In this document: piece after piece, positions 25,822-34,780 of the stretch
Layout: each line of letters begins with the position of its first letter
Numbering within the stretch: the first letter of the stretch is position 1
Translations under genes and position numbers: made by a program
Source of the DNA: Succinivibrio dextrinosolvens
GTDB taxonomy: Bacteria; Pseudomonadota; Gammaproteobacteria; Enterobacterales; Succinivibrionaceae
NCBI RefSeq assembly: GCF_900116345.1
Contig: NZ_FPAH01000015.1
Location: forward strand, 1 to 58,416
Length of the DNA stretch: 58,416 bases
Reading direction: 5' to 3'
Notes under the pieces: generated by a model
Told to the model about the DNA's origin: nothing
The model's input: only the letters and a program-made list of their open reading frames with translations
Databases searched by the model: none

Positions 25822-27024
25822 ATGGCAGCAATACTTAATCTTTTGGGAATGGCTCTGATTATCGGAGTAATGTTCCTGTGCTCAAACGGCAAAAAGCAAA
25901 TCAAATGGAAGATGATTGTAAAGGCACTGATTGCTCAGTTCATTCTCTGCATCATCTTTATTAAGGTACCAACAGGTATCTGGATAATCGAAAAGATTTC
26001 CGATGCCTTTACCGTCGTTCTAAGCTACGGCAGAAACGGTCTTACATTCGTATTCGGACCTCTGATGGATATTGAAAAATCAGGCTTTATCTTCCTGTTC
26101 CAGGTTCTGACAAATCTGATTTTCTTCGGCGCTCTGGTAAGCGTTCTATCCTATCTTGGAATTTTAGGTCTGATCATTAAGGTTATCGGTTCTGCTGTTG
26201 GTAAGTTTGTAGGTACCACCCGTGTTGAAAGCTTCATTACTGTAGCCAATATGTTCTTAGGTCAGACAGAGTCTCCTCTGCTTGTTGCAAAATACCTTGA
26301 GAGCATGACCAAAAGTGAAATCTTCGTAGTAGTTGTTGCCGGTATGGGAAGTATGTCTGTTTCAATTCTTGGCGGATACAATGCCCTCGGTATTCCTATG
26401 CAGTTCCTGATTCTGGCATGTACTCTGGTTCCTTTTGGCTCAATCATCATGGCAAAGATTATTTACCCAGAGCAGGAAGAAGTTGCTATTACCTCTAAAC
26501 TTGAAATCGACAGAAAGGTCGCAGGCTGTAATGTAATCGATGCCTTAGGCAACGGTGCAATGGACGGTATCAAGCTCGTATCTGCAATTGCAGCATCCCT
26601 TGTTGCTATCGTAGCTGTAGTTGCTCTGATTAACGGTATCTTATCCCCAACCGGTGTAACCATTGAGAAGATCTTCAGCTGGATTTTCTACCCTATTTCT
26701 TTCTTTATGGGATTAAATGGTGAATACACCGATTTTGGTGCTCAGCTTTTAGGTTCAAAGCTTGTTTTAAATGAGTTCGTGGCCTTCTCTGATCTAGCTC
26801 CAGCTCTGTCAGGCATGGATTACAGAACTCAGGCTGTTCTGTGTATCGCAATTGCTGGTTTTGCCAACATTGGAAGTATGGCAGTATGTGTAGCTTCAAT
26901 CGGCTCACTATTCCCTCCTAAGAAAACAATTTTAGCTCAGATAATTGTAAGAGCTCTGGTTGCTGCTTTCGCACTGAACCTGTTTAATGCATTCTTAGTA
27001 GGCTTTGTACTGACCTTCGGTTAA
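25822..27024 (+). CDS. nupC: concentrative nucleoside transporter NupC
   Basis: 400 residues, about 8-10 helices. CNT-family signatures: FVFG near residue 77, VANMFLGQTESPLLVAKYL, MGSMSVSILGGYNALG, and the C-terminal MDYRTQAVLCIAIAGFANIGSMA. Inner-membrane H+- or Na+-coupled import of nucleosides. The EF and QTE nucleoside-binding motifs are in place. It shares an operon with udk and is followed by a terminator. Confidence 0.93.
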   Translation: MAAILNLLGMALIIGVMFLCSNGKKQIKWKMIVKALIAQFILCIIFIKVPTGIWIIEKISDAFTVVLSYGRNGLTFVFGPLMDIEKSGFIFLFQVLTNLIFFGALVSVLSYLGILGLIIKVIGSAVGKFVGTTRVESFITVANMFLGQTESPLLVAKYLESMTKSEIFVVVVAGMGSMSVSILGGYNALGIPMQFLILACTLVPFGSIIMAKIIYPEQEEVAITSKLEIDRKVAGCNVIDALGNGAMDGIKLVSAIAASLVAIVAVVALINGILSPTGVTIEKIFSWIFYPISFFMGLNGEYTDFGAQLLGSKLVLNEFVAFSDLAPALSGMDYRTQAVLCIAIAGFANIGSMAVCVASIGSLFPPKKTILAQIIVRALVAAFALNLFNAFLVGFVLTFG

Positions 27025-27048
27025 CAGTCTATTCTTAAAAAATATAAG

Positions 27049-27087
27049 AAGCTAATATTCACTGATGCTGGATATTAGCTTTTTTTA
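27049..27087 (+). terminator. terminator after nupC
   Basis: Stem AAGCTAATATTC with GATATTAGCTT (one bulged base), then seven T residues. Confidence 0.9.
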
Positions 27088-27212
27088 TTTTCAAATCACA
27101 GCCTGTATAATCTCCGTGCCCTATATTCTCCAAATAAAACTCAATTTCACTACAGACTACCATTTTGACGAAGACTAACGATTTTCTTTTTTTCATTAAG
27201 ATCAGATTTGTT

Positions 27213-27242
27213 TTGAAGATTTCTCCTAAAATCTTTTATAAT
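27213..27242 (+). promoter_or_regulatory. promoter of mntP
   Basis: TTGAAG (27213-27218), 18-bp spacer, perfect TATAAT (27237-27242). Transcription would begin near 27249, leaving a ~20-base leader, too short for a yybP-ykoY manganese riboswitch. It also rules out an upstream start codon at 27242. Confidence 0.7.
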
Positions 27243-27268
27243 TGCCTCAAAAAAATTCAGGTAATTTA

Positions 27269-27841
27269 ATGACAACACTAGAAATCTTTATAACCGCAGT
27301 TGCCCTTTCTATTGATGCATCTGTATGCTCTGTAATCTACGGAAAGAAACAGACCTGCTCTGAATCCAGATTTCGTCATGCACTTAGTATGGCCTTCACC
27401 TTCGGCTTTTTCCAGTTTCTGATGCCTCTGATAGGTTTTATTGGAGGAGCATCAATCATTGATTTAATCGATGAGTATGACCACTGGCTTGCTTTTATTC
27501 TGCTTACAGGTGTAAGTATAAATATGCTCAAAGAAGCTTTTGAAGGAGAAACTCAGGAAGCAAAACACATCAGTTTCATGATCCTGTTAAGTCTTGGAAT
27601 AGCCACCTCAATAGATGCTCTAGCAGTTGGATTTTCATTAGGTCTTACCAGCAATCCAAGAATCCTGTACGCATCTCTTATCATTGGAATAGTCTGCTTT
27701 ATGATTTCCTTTGGAAGCTTTATGGCAGGTCAGCAGCTTTCAAAATTCAGAAGACTCGATAGAGTACTTAATGTATTAGGAGCTCTTACCCTGTTTCTAA
27801 TCGGAGTAAAAATCCTGTACGAACATGGAGTCTTCTTATAA
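27269..27841 (+). CDS. mntP: manganese efflux pump MntP
   Basis: 190 residues from the ATG at 27269, chosen because the frame's earlier start overlaps the -10 box. Six helices in two repeats, each with the family's acidic motif: AVALSIDASVCSVIYG near the N-terminus and LLSLGIATSIDALAVGFSLGL in the middle. Exports Mn2+ across the inner membrane. Monocistronic, convergent with the phosphate transporter gene. Confidence 0.92.
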   Translation: MTTLEIFITAVALSIDASVCSVIYGKKQTCSESRFRHALSMAFTFGFFQFLMPLIGFIGGASIIDLIDEYDHWLAFILLTGVSINMLKEAFEGETQEAKHISFMILLSLGIATSIDALAVGFSLGLTSNPRILYASLIIGIVCFMISFGSFMAGQQLSKFRRLDRVLNVLGALTLFLIGVKILYEHGVFL

Positions 27842-27892
27842 AGACTTTTTAAGAAAAAACATATAACAATACACAATATTACAGAGACGAAA

Positions 27893-27925
27893 AAGGCGCA
27901 GAGTTTTACCAACGCGCCTTCTTTG
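27893..27925. terminator. terminator between mntP and the phosphate transporter
   Basis: Stem AAGGCGC (27893-27899) and GCGCCTT (27914-27920), A-run before and CTTTG after, so it can act in both directions. Confidence 0.8.
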
Positions 27926-27947
27926 TATTCTTTAGAAAAAGAACTGA

Positions 27948-30404
27948 TTAGGAGTTCTTTTCCTGCTCCATAGCTGCTGGTGATTTTGGAAGAATAATCA
28001 TCTCACCGTCATCCTCATAGGATGGAGCCTCAATTTCAGAATCATTCTTATCTGAGGAGGAAATACTGATATCCTCACGATCTTCACGGAACGCTGTTGC
28101 TAAAGATGAACTCTGAACCTGACTGTCAGCCTCATCAAGATGAGTCTTACCAAGGACAATCTCAGCCAGAGCACGCTCCTGCATACTTACAGCAACATAA
28201 CGGTTGGCAAGATCACGCATACACTGCAGGAAAGTCAGATACATCTCAGAGGAATGCATGGAAACATGTTCTCTGCCGATAATAGAAACAAGCTCCATCT
28301 GACACTTATCAATATCACGGTTAAGTTTCTTGGCATGCTTAACAACAGACTCAACATTTGATGCTGACTGTTTAACCTCAATGGCACGAAGATCATCAAC
28401 CAGTCTGTCGATTCTCTTAACCAGATCAAAAAGACTGTCCTTCATGGCTCCGCCGAAGATAGTATGACGGTTGGCAACATGGTTCACAGCCTGATCAAGA
28501 GCATAATGAACAGACTTGGAAGCCTCTCTTAAATTTGAGAATACCAGATAGAAGAAGAATTTTGCATCATTGGTACTGCTGGATACCTGATTCTTAACAG
28601 GCAGAAGCTTCTGCTCAGAACCTACAGCCAGAGAGTAGTAGGCACTTCTTTCAATGGAAATGGCATCAGCGATATTAGAAGCCTTGTTTCTTACCTTGCG
28701 AAGACCGAATTCGTTATCCTCAAAGAATGCATCCAGAGCAGTCTTGATACAGGTGATTTCCTTTTCATAATAGCTTGGTACAGTTGAAGCTACACCGTTT
28801 AGAATCTCACGGTCAGACTTGGCAGAAAGAATTGAGCTTACAGCAGCAGTCTGAGTCTTTCTGATGAAATTGGTATAAATAATCAGAGCAAATACACAAG
28901 GAATTAGGAACAGAGCTGCATAAAAGCCCAGATTACACAGAATAAAGTTAATGAAGGCAGCAAAGCTGAAAGCAGAAATACCGGTTAAGAACCAGCCTGC
29001 AATCACAGTTACCACACCAGAAATTCTGTAAACAGCACTCTCTCTATCCCAGGCACCGTCAGCAAAGGAGGAGCCCATTGCCACCATGAAACATACATAG
29101 GTGGTAGATAAAGGCAGCTTTAATGAGGTTGCAATTGAAATCAGGGTTGCTGCCACAACCAGATTTACAGAGGCTCTAACATAGTCAAAAGGCAGTCTCT
29201 CCTGACCTTTAACTACAGCAGGCTGTCTGTAACGGTGACGAATAAATTTAGCTGAGTTATTAGGAACAGTTCTGTATACAGCACGGGAAACACCTAAGCC
29301 CATTCTGGTAATGATTCGACCGATGGTTGAAGCACCGAACTGCTCACGGGAACCTGAGGTTGATGAGGACAGATTGATGGAGGTCTGAACCACCTGACGT
29401 GCCTTCTTACTTACCCACAGGGTCAGACACATTACAGAACCGGCTAAAAACAGCCAGAACGTACTGGTAACATTATTCTCATTAAGATGGCCCATGAGGA
29501 ATGACTCATTGCCTGAGGCATTGGCAGACCAGAACTGATAGCTGTCTAAAGCAGCCAGAGGAACACCCACGAAGTTTACAAGGTCGTTTCCTGCAAATGA
29601 GAAAGCCAGAGCAAAGGTACCGGCAAGAATAATCAGTTTGAACACATTTCCCTTAAGCAGCACAATAAGCTGACCTAACAGGGAGAAACCGATAAACAGA
29701 GCCCACATAATGGTATTGAAGTGAGTATCGATATAGGCCAGATACTCAGGCTTCATAAAGGAAGCTCCCTTGGCTCCCTTGATAACCAGGAAATAGGAGA
29801 TGGCTGTCAGAGAGAAACCGCAGAATATACCGCCAAGATAACCTATAGTTCTGTCGAATCTGAAGGTAAACAGAAGTCTGCAGATAAACTGCACCGCCAT
29901 ACCGGTAATAAAGGCCAGAACTACAGAAAGCAGAATTGCAGAGACAATGGTTGCGGTTCTGTCCAGCTTAATATAATTAAAGATATCTGATAGAGGAAGG
30001 TCTGTTCCATACACCTTGTAAAAGGAAGCGAAAGTTGCAGCTCCTAAAAGCTCGAACACAATTGATACGGTGGTGGAAGTCGGAAGTCCGAAGGAATTGA
30101 ACAGGTTTAAAAGCAGAACATCAGAAATCATTACTGCTGCAAAAATCAGCATTATTTCCTCAAAGGAGAAGAGCTCGGGGAACAGCATTCCCTTTCTTGC
30201 AACTTCCATCATTCCTGAGGAGAAGGTTGCTCCGCACAGCACACCAACAGATGCTACCAGCATAATTACAAATAAAGGAGCTATTCTTGTGCCGACTGCA
30301 GAATTAAGGAAATTAGCAGCGTCATTACTTACACCCACAAAAAGATCCAAGGTGGCAAGAAGCATGAGCATAACTACTAAAACTAAGACAATTGCTTCAA
30401 ACAT
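27948..30404 (-). CDS. PiT-family phosphate transporter with C-terminal PhoU-like domain
   Basis: 818 residues. Two PHO4 membrane halves: first with GVSNDAANFLNSAVGTR (the N-D-A-x-x signature) and GLPTSTTVSIVFELLGAA, second with AFSFAGNDLVNFVGVP and LPLSTTYVCFMVAMGSSFADGAW. After the last helices (about residue 545) come ~270 cytoplasmic residues, largely helical, resembling PhoU-type bundles (ITCIKTALDAFFEDNE ... RIDRLVDDLRAIE). Transports inorganic phosphate with H+ or Na+. A separate PhoU-like gene often lies beside pit; here the regulatory bundle is part of the protein. The acidic last 60 residues look disordered. Confidence 0.85.
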   Translation of the reverse strand: MFEAIVLVLVVMLMLLATLDLFVGVSNDAANFLNSAVGTRIAPLFVIMLVASVGVLCGATFSSGMMEVARKGMLFPELFSFEEIMLIFAAVMISDVLLLNLFNSFGLPTSTTVSIVFELLGAATFASFYKVYGTDLPLSDIFNYIKLDRTATIVSAILLSVVLAFITGMAVQFICRLLFTFRFDRTIGYLGGIFCGFSLTAISYFLVIKGAKGASFMKPEYLAYIDTHFNTIMWALFIGFSLLGQLIVLLKGNVFKLIILAGTFALAFSFAGNDLVNFVGVPLAALDSYQFWSANASGNESFLMGHLNENNVTSTFWLFLAGSVMCLTLWVSKKARQVVQTSINLSSSTSGSREQFGASTIGRIITRMGLGVSRAVYRTVPNNSAKFIRHRYRQPAVVKGQERLPFDYVRASVNLVVAATLISIATSLKLPLSTTYVCFMVAMGSSFADGAWDRESAVYRISGVVTVIAGWFLTGISAFSFAAFINFILCNLGFYAALFLIPCVFALIIYTNFIRKTQTAAVSSILSAKSDREILNGVASTVPSYYEKEITCIKTALDAFFEDNEFGLRKVRNKASNIADAISIERSAYYSLAVGSEQKLLPVKNQVSSSTNDAKFFFYLVFSNLREASKSVHYALDQAVNHVANRHTIFGGAMKDSLFDLVKRIDRLVDDLRAIEVKQSASNVESVVKHAKKLNRDIDKCQMELVSIIGREHVSMHSSEMYLTFLQCMRDLANRYVAVSMQERALAEIVLGKTHLDEADSQVQSSSLATAFREDREDISISSSDKNDSEIEAPSYEDDGEMIILPKSPAAMEQEKNS

Positions 30405-30612
30405 ATTTTTCCTAATTGTGTTCTATATTTTTTGTGAATTTTAGCATAAGTTGCCTTGGTTTTGGCTAGCCTTACTGTTCAATGTATTAGACAGTTTTCA
30501 TTCATAAAAAAAATCAGGAAAATCCGGTGAGAAAATAAAAAAAAGTAACATTTTACTAATTGTGACAAATATCTCGTTATTTTGGTTCAAAACGTCATTT
30601 TTTTTAGAAAAT

Positions 30613-30642
30613 TTGAGAAATTGAGATTGCAGATCATATAAT
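30613..30642 (+). promoter_or_regulatory. candidate promoter of the GntR gene
   Basis: TTGAGA (30613-30618), 18-bp spacer, perfect TATAAT (30637-30642), about 42 bases before the start codon, in the divergent region with the phosphate transporter. Confidence 0.6.
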
Positions 30643-30683
30643 GAAAAGAAAATTTTTAACGTCAAATAAACGTAAAAAATATT

Positions 30684-31337
30684 ATGGAACACGACTTACA
30701 AAAAGATATTATCTACACCCGAATAAAAGAAATGATTGTTAACGGCACATTTGCCATGGGTGAAAAGATCTCTGAAAGAACACTTGAGCAGTCATTAAAG
30801 GCAAACAAGGCACCTATCAGAGATGCTCTGAAAAGACTTCAGGCTGAAGGTCTGGTCGTGCGTAAACCAAAAAGCGGAACCTATGTTTTCTCTTTATCCC
30901 AGAAAGAGCTTTTAAATCTTTTAAACTTCCGTTTTGTCATCGAATCTCAGGGAATGATCCTCTCTTTTGGTCAGAACCAGGAGAAACTGATTGAAAGAAC
31001 CGAGAACATCATTATGAAGATGAAATCTGCCCTGGCCTTAAATCAGGGTGATGTCTATCTGCAGCAGGACTCTCTGTTCCATGAGACTCTGGTTTCTCTG
31101 TGTGAGAACAACTACTTTATTACCTCCTTTGAAAGAATCTCTGCAATCATGGATACTGCCAGAAACTTTTTAGGCAACAATCTTGAGCATATGCAGAAAT
31201 CAATTGTTGAACATCAGAATATTGCCAATGCAATCCGTGAAAAGAATATCGGACGTGTAGTGGAACTGCTGCGCGAGCATATTCTTCCGGAGTTTGGCGC
31301 CTACTGGAAAAACTTCAACCTCTCTGATGCAGACTGA
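30684..31337 (+). CDS. GntR-family regulator, FadR/FCD subfamily
   Basis: 217 residues. N-terminal winged helix (about 8-70; KISERTLEQSLKANKAPIRDALKRLQAEGLVVRKPKSGTYV) and all-helical FCD effector domain with metal-binding His positions in DSLFHETLV, VEHQNIANAI and LREHIL. Such regulators usually respond to organic acids or sugars acids. It is a single gene between divergent pit and downstream corA, with no obvious catabolic target next to it, so the regulon is unknown. No good ribosome site. Confidence 0.88.
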   Translation: MEHDLQKDIIYTRIKEMIVNGTFAMGEKISERTLEQSLKANKAPIRDALKRLQAEGLVVRKPKSGTYVFSLSQKELLNLLNFRFVIESQGMILSFGQNQEKLIERTENIIMKMKSALALNQGDVYLQQDSLFHETLVSLCENNYFITSFERISAIMDTARNFLGNNLEHMQKSIVEHQNIANAIREKNIGRVVELLREHILPEFGAYWKNFNLSDAD

Positions 31338-31387
31338 TCTTAAAAGCGGTCAGTCTTTCAAGGCTTTATCAGCCATGCCATAATTCC

Positions 31388-31554
31388 ACACAAAGAATTT
31401 TTAAATATTATGTTTTTTGTGTGGCAAAAATTTTTCTTTTGTGAAAAAATACACACGGAAAACAATTGGTAGCTTTGGGCTGAAAGAAACAGCCTTATGC
31501 CATGCTGCTAGTGCGAATAACCAAACAGCGTCAGCTGTTTTTCGGAGAATCCAA
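31388..31554 (+). promoter_or_regulatory. structured leader upstream of corA
   Basis: Holds a CCACACAAA/TTTGTGTGG inverted repeat (31388-31427 region), a GGCTG..CAGCC hairpin (31478-31494), and a hairpin AAACAGC/GCTGTTT (31523-31529 with 31534-31540) followed by TTTTT that ends directly on the GGAG ribosome site of corA. The last hairpin resembles an intrinsic terminator or a sequestering stem. It does not match the M-box magnesium riboswitch core that I know. The outer repeat may end the upstream gntR transcript. Confidence 0.45.
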
Positions 31555-32508
31555 ATGATCTCAGCATGCCTTTTAAATGAAGAAGACGATACCCTAGCTA
31601 TCGTTCCTATTAAAACAACAGAGCCTCTGCCATCAGATGTAATCTGGCTGGATGTTAATCAGCCTGATGAGGAAGAACGCAGCTGGCTTGAAGCCTTACT
31701 TGTAGAAGATGTCCCTGAAGAGGACGAGATGGATGACATTGAGTCATCATCACGTTTCCGTGTAGGTCCTGACGGTGTACATATTCTTTCCTTATTCCCA
31801 CAGAGAATTTCAAACGAAACTCATGGTGTGAACATGTCTTTCACAATGAGAAAGAATCTTCTGATCTCTTTCCGAGAGGATGATATTTCCATTGTCAGAC
31901 TACTTCGCTACTACATAAGACATAATAAGGTTGATATACGTTCTGCTTTAGATATCCTGGTAAAACTTCAGGAGCTTAAAGTAGATCAGTTATCTGATTT
32001 GATCGAGGATGCGTACAGCACTCTGGAAGAAACTTCCGATCAGATAACTGATGAACAGCACGTGGATGAAACCCTGGAGGAGCTTGTCAATCAGGAGGAG
32101 TTGAACTCCCAGATTCTGCAGGCACTTCACGATACCAGAAGAGCTTTAAGATTCATCAGAAAGACTTTCGGAAGTTCACTTGAGGATCGCCAAATTAGAA
32201 TTCTGGATGAGGTTTTAACCGATATTGAGTCTATTCTGCCTCACACCTCATTTATTTCCAATAAGATCAACTTCCAGCTGGAAGCTTCGATGGGTTATAC
32301 CAATCAGAAGCAGAACAGCATCATCAAGATCTTCTCAGTGGCTGCGGTAGTGTTCATGCCACCAACCTGGATTGCATCTGTTTACGGTATGAACTTCAAA
32401 ACCATGCCAGAACTTGACTGGTACCTAGGTTACCCATTATCCATTGGAATGATGATTCTGTCTGCAGCCATAACCTATTTCTTCTTCAGAAAGAAAGGCT
32501 GGCTATAG
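31555..32508 (+). CDS. corA: magnesium/cobalt transporter CorA
   Basis: 317 residues from the ATG at 31555 (GGAG 7-8 bases upstream), matching the 316-residue E. coli CorA; the 46 extra residues of the longer frame cover the leader hairpins and are not protein-like. Long acidic cytoplasmic domain, coiled helix, then two C-terminal helices separated by the selectivity motif GMN (VYGMNFKTMPELDW) and a basic tail FFRKKGWL. Forms a pentameric Mg2+ channel in the inner membrane. Confidence 0.95.
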   Translation: MISACLLNEEDDTLAIVPIKTTEPLPSDVIWLDVNQPDEEERSWLEALLVEDVPEEDEMDDIESSSRFRVGPDGVHILSLFPQRISNETHGVNMSFTMRKNLLISFREDDISIVRLLRYYIRHNKVDIRSALDILVKLQELKVDQLSDLIEDAYSTLEETSDQITDEQHVDETLEELVNQEELNSQILQALHDTRRALRFIRKTFGSSLEDRQIRILDEVLTDIESILPHTSFISNKINFQLEASMGYTNQKQNSIIKIFSVAAVVFMPPTWIASVYGMNFKTMPELDWYLGYPLSIGMMILSAAITYFFFRKKGWL

Positions 32509-32550
32509 TAGGACTCAATCAACACTGATTCACAGATTCTAGATATGACT

Positions 32551-32575
32551 AAGGCTGAGATTCTCAGCCTTTTTG
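32551..32575. terminator. terminator between corA and the Nudix gene
   Basis: Perfect 9-bp stem AAGGCTGAG/CTCAGCCTT with 3-base loop and T-run; ends corA transcripts and may also serve the convergent gene. Confidence 0.9.
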
Positions 32576-32611
32576 TATTCGTTTCCCAAACCATAACAGA
32601 CAGAAAAAATA

Positions 32612-33142
32612 CTACTTAATCAGTCCCTGTTCTTTTGCTCTTTTTACAATTTCCTTAAAAGCAACAACGGAATCATAGGCAGTAGAGTCTGCTAATCTTA
32701 AAACATCCTCTTCAGAAAGATAAAGAATACCGGAAACCTCACTCTTCTGTCTTACTGTTATGCTGTCAGTAATGGCAAGGTATAGATATCCGTAGAAATA
32801 ACGCATACCGCTTTTGGAGATAATCTTATGAGGACCGAAACAGTGGAATTCACAGGAATGCATATTAGCATCTACACCAATCTCCTCTAAAAGCTCTCTC
32901 TTGGCACTTAATATTTCATCCTCGCCATGCTGCATGACTCCACCGACCACAGCGTCAAAAGTACCAGGAGAATAATCCTTGCAGAGGGTTCTGATTTCAA
33001 TAAGAAACTTACCGCTATGATCCATTACCGCAATATAGGAAGCTCTGTGAGGAAGCTGGTCTTTTCTCATTTCCTGACGGGTAACAGTCTTGATGATGTT
33101 ATTATCCTCATCGACAATATCTACTAATTCTGTTGCTGACAT
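32612..33142 (-). CDS. yfcD: Nudix hydrolase, YfcD type
   Basis: 176 residues. Complete Nudix box GVMQHGEDEILSAKRELLEEIG (G-x5-E-x7-R-E-x-x-E-E-x-G). The N-terminal ELVDIVDEDNNIIKTVTRQEMRKDQLPHRASYIAV matches the YfcD/IDI-like subfamily closely. It hydrolyses a nucleoside-diphosphate-linked or related substrate; the natural substrate of YfcD is not settled. Divergent from slyX, separated by 66 bp. Confidence 0.85.
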   Translation of the reverse strand: MSATELVDIVDEDNNIIKTVTRQEMRKDQLPHRASYIAVMDHSGKFLIEIRTLCKDYSPGTFDAVVGGVMQHGEDEILSAKRELLEEIGVDANMHSCEFHCFGPHKIISKSGMRYFYGYLYLAITDSITVRQKSEVSGILYLSEEDVLRLADSTAYDSVVAFKEIVKRAKEQGLIK

Positions 33143-33208
33143 GATTAATTCTCCAAATTATCAGAAAAAAGCATATAATTTGTGCGTTGAAAAAACAACG
33201 GATTTTTT

Positions 33209-33418
33209 ATGGAAAAAGAAAACAGAAACGACATAATCTCACTTGAGGAAAAGATTGCCTGGCTTGAGGATATCATCGACAGACAGTCAAAAGAACTAAG
33301 TGATTTATACGACAAGATGGATAAACTGGAGCGACAGTTTAAGGTTCTTTATTCTAAAGTTGGAGATCCTTATGCAACCCGTTCCCAGAAGGATGAAGTT
33401 CCTCCTCCTCATTATTAG
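33209..33418 (+). CDS. slyX: SlyX family protein
   Basis: 69 residues, a short coiled coil (LEEKIAWLEDIIDRQSKELSDLYDKMDKLERQFKVLYSKV) ending in the family's PPPHY. Function unknown; it is named from linkage to slyD in E. coli. A TATAAT at 33174-33179 could be its -10. It precedes a lipoprotein gene by 15 bp, so they are likely cotranscribed. Confidence 0.9.
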   Translation: MEKENRNDIISLEEKIAWLEDIIDRQSKELSDLYDKMDKLERQFKVLYSKVGDPYATRSQKDEVPPPHY

Positions 33419-33433
33419 TCTCAGGGTATTTTT

Positions 33434-34075
33434 ATGAAAAAACTAGTAATTCTGCTGCAGCTTTTTGCTGTAATGTTCTTAAGTGCATGTTCTAATGGTG
33501 AACATATAGCTGATCTTAAATCCCCTACCGAAGTTGTCTCATACAACAACGGACCAAAGGTATGCATTGCTGATGTTACCGACAACCGTCTTTTTGTTGG
33601 CAATGAGAATCAGCCTAATCTGCCATCAGGCGAAATATTAAGTCCTGATTACAAATCACGTGCCTATGCAAGACTTAAGAATTCATTCGGTTCACAGACC
33701 GGTGCAATGCTGCTGCCTCGTGATAAGACTGTAACCATGGTGGTTAAGGAAATTCTTGAGAGAGCATTGAATGATGACGGTTATACCGTTGTTCAGGATG
33801 CCGCAGCCGAAGATTCAGATACCATTATTATGGCTGTAAGTATCAAACAGTTCTGGACCTGGGCTGGTCTTGAGAAGATCAACGATAACATCAACTCAGA
33901 TATTGAGCTGGATGTCTATACCCAGAATCAGGGAGCACAGAAGCACATAAATCTTAAGAACAGACAGACCAGAAAAGTGCTGACTGACACCAGAACTTTA
34001 TACAAGACCACTACAGAACAGTCTTTATCCAATATCTACAATCTTGCTGTAGAGAAATTTAAAAATCTTCAGTAA
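33434..34075 (+). CDS. YajG-like lipoprotein
   Basis: 213 residues. Lipoprotein signal peptide with lipobox LSAC (Cys19), next residue Ser, so outer-membrane sorting is expected. The rest follows the YajG pattern: VCIADVTDNRLFVGNE, VTMVVKEILERALNDDGYTVV and an extended strand-rich C-terminus. No enzymatic motif. It is likely cotranscribed with slyX and followed by a terminator. Confidence 0.75.
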   Translation: MKKLVILLQLFAVMFLSACSNGEHIADLKSPTEVVSYNNGPKVCIADVTDNRLFVGNENQPNLPSGEILSPDYKSRAYARLKNSFGSQTGAMLLPRDKTVTMVVKEILERALNDDGYTVVQDAAAEDSDTIIMAVSIKQFWTWAGLEKINDNINSDIELDVYTQNQGAQKHINLKNRQTRKVLTDTRTLYKTTTEQSLSNIYNLAVEKFKNLQ

Positions 34076-34089
34076 TCCTTAGTAAATAC

Positions 34090-34123
34090 AACAGCCTCTA
34101 GCAGATCCTCAGAGGCTGTTTTA
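34090..34123 (+). terminator. terminator after the YajG-like gene
   Basis: Perfect 10-bp stem AACAGCCTCT/AGAGGCTGTT, 11-base loop, then TTAG. Confidence 0.75.
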
Positions 34124-34241
34124 GAAACGCCTTTCCCTATACATTGAAAGAACACCTCTGTAAAAACACCTTTTTTGCATCATCCTCTTAATTATTAAGT
34201 GAAAATCAGTAACTTTTTTCTGCCTTAATCCCTCAATAAAA

Positions 34242-34271
34242 TTGAAAAAACGCCCATTCAAAGCGTATAAT
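34242..34271 (+). promoter_or_regulatory. promoter upstream of the lipoprotein-membrane-asnS cluster
   Basis: TTGAAA (34242-34247), 18-bp spacer, perfect TATAAT (34266-34271), 36 bases before the lipoprotein ATG. Confidence 0.7.
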
Positions 34272-34306
34272 GTTCATTCAGTTTTTGTTTATTTTGAATA
34301 TTGATT

Positions 34307-34780
34307 ATGAAAAAAATGCTTATCGCAGTTGCAGGTTCACTTGCCCTGCTTGCAGCTGGCTGTACATCACTTCCAGAGGGCGCTCGTAAGATGACTCTGA
34401 ATATCAATTCAGTTGACTTTCAGAATAAAAACAATGTTGAAGGCTTTTTAGTTGACTACACTGTTCATCACTCATCTGCCGAACCAATGCCAATTGACAA
34501 GGTAAAAATCAATATCAAATTAAATGGCAGAGAAGCTGCTAATTATGTAAATGATACAGACACTCGTATTGTTAATCGTGAGGATAAGCAGTTCCAGACT
34601 TTCGTTCCAGCAAACAAGACCTATGCTGTTGCAAAGAAGAGTCTGATTTCAAATCCAATGCTTCAGCTGCAGGTGGATGCAACTGTTGAAATTATCGTTG
34701 ATGAGAACACCAGCCACGCTGAGTCTGCATTCAACGTCAAGAAAAACTATAAAGGTATAATCCATGGCACAGCTAACTAA
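34307..34780 (+). CDS. small lipoprotein, possible LEA-type-2 (WHy-like) fold
   Basis: 157 residues from the ATG at 34307. Lipobox LAAGC (Cys19), then a strand-rich domain: MTLNINSVDFQNKNNVEGFLVDYTVHHSSAEPMPIDKVKINIKLNGREA. This N-N-V-E / L-D-Y-x-V layout resembles LEA14/WHy-domain lipoproteins of Gammaproteobacteria, a moderate match by eye. The 3' end overlaps the next gene by 17 bp, indicating translational coupling. Confidence 0.65.
   Translation: MKKMLIAVAGSLALLAAGCTSLPEGARKMTLNINSVDFQNKNNVEGFLVDYTVHHSSAEPMPIDKVKINIKLNGREAANYVNDTDTRIVNREDKQFQTFVPANKTYAVAKKSLISNPMLQLQVDATVEIIVDENTSHAESAFNVKKNYKGIIHGTAN

Noticed and set aside
27088-27268. yybP-ykoY manganese riboswitch before mntP
   Set aside because: The promoter at 27213-27242 leaves only a ~20-base leader and the riboswitch core is not seen.
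31388-31554. M-box magnesium riboswitch before corA
   Set aside because: Hairpins are present but the conserved M-box core that I know is absent; kept only as an undefined leader.
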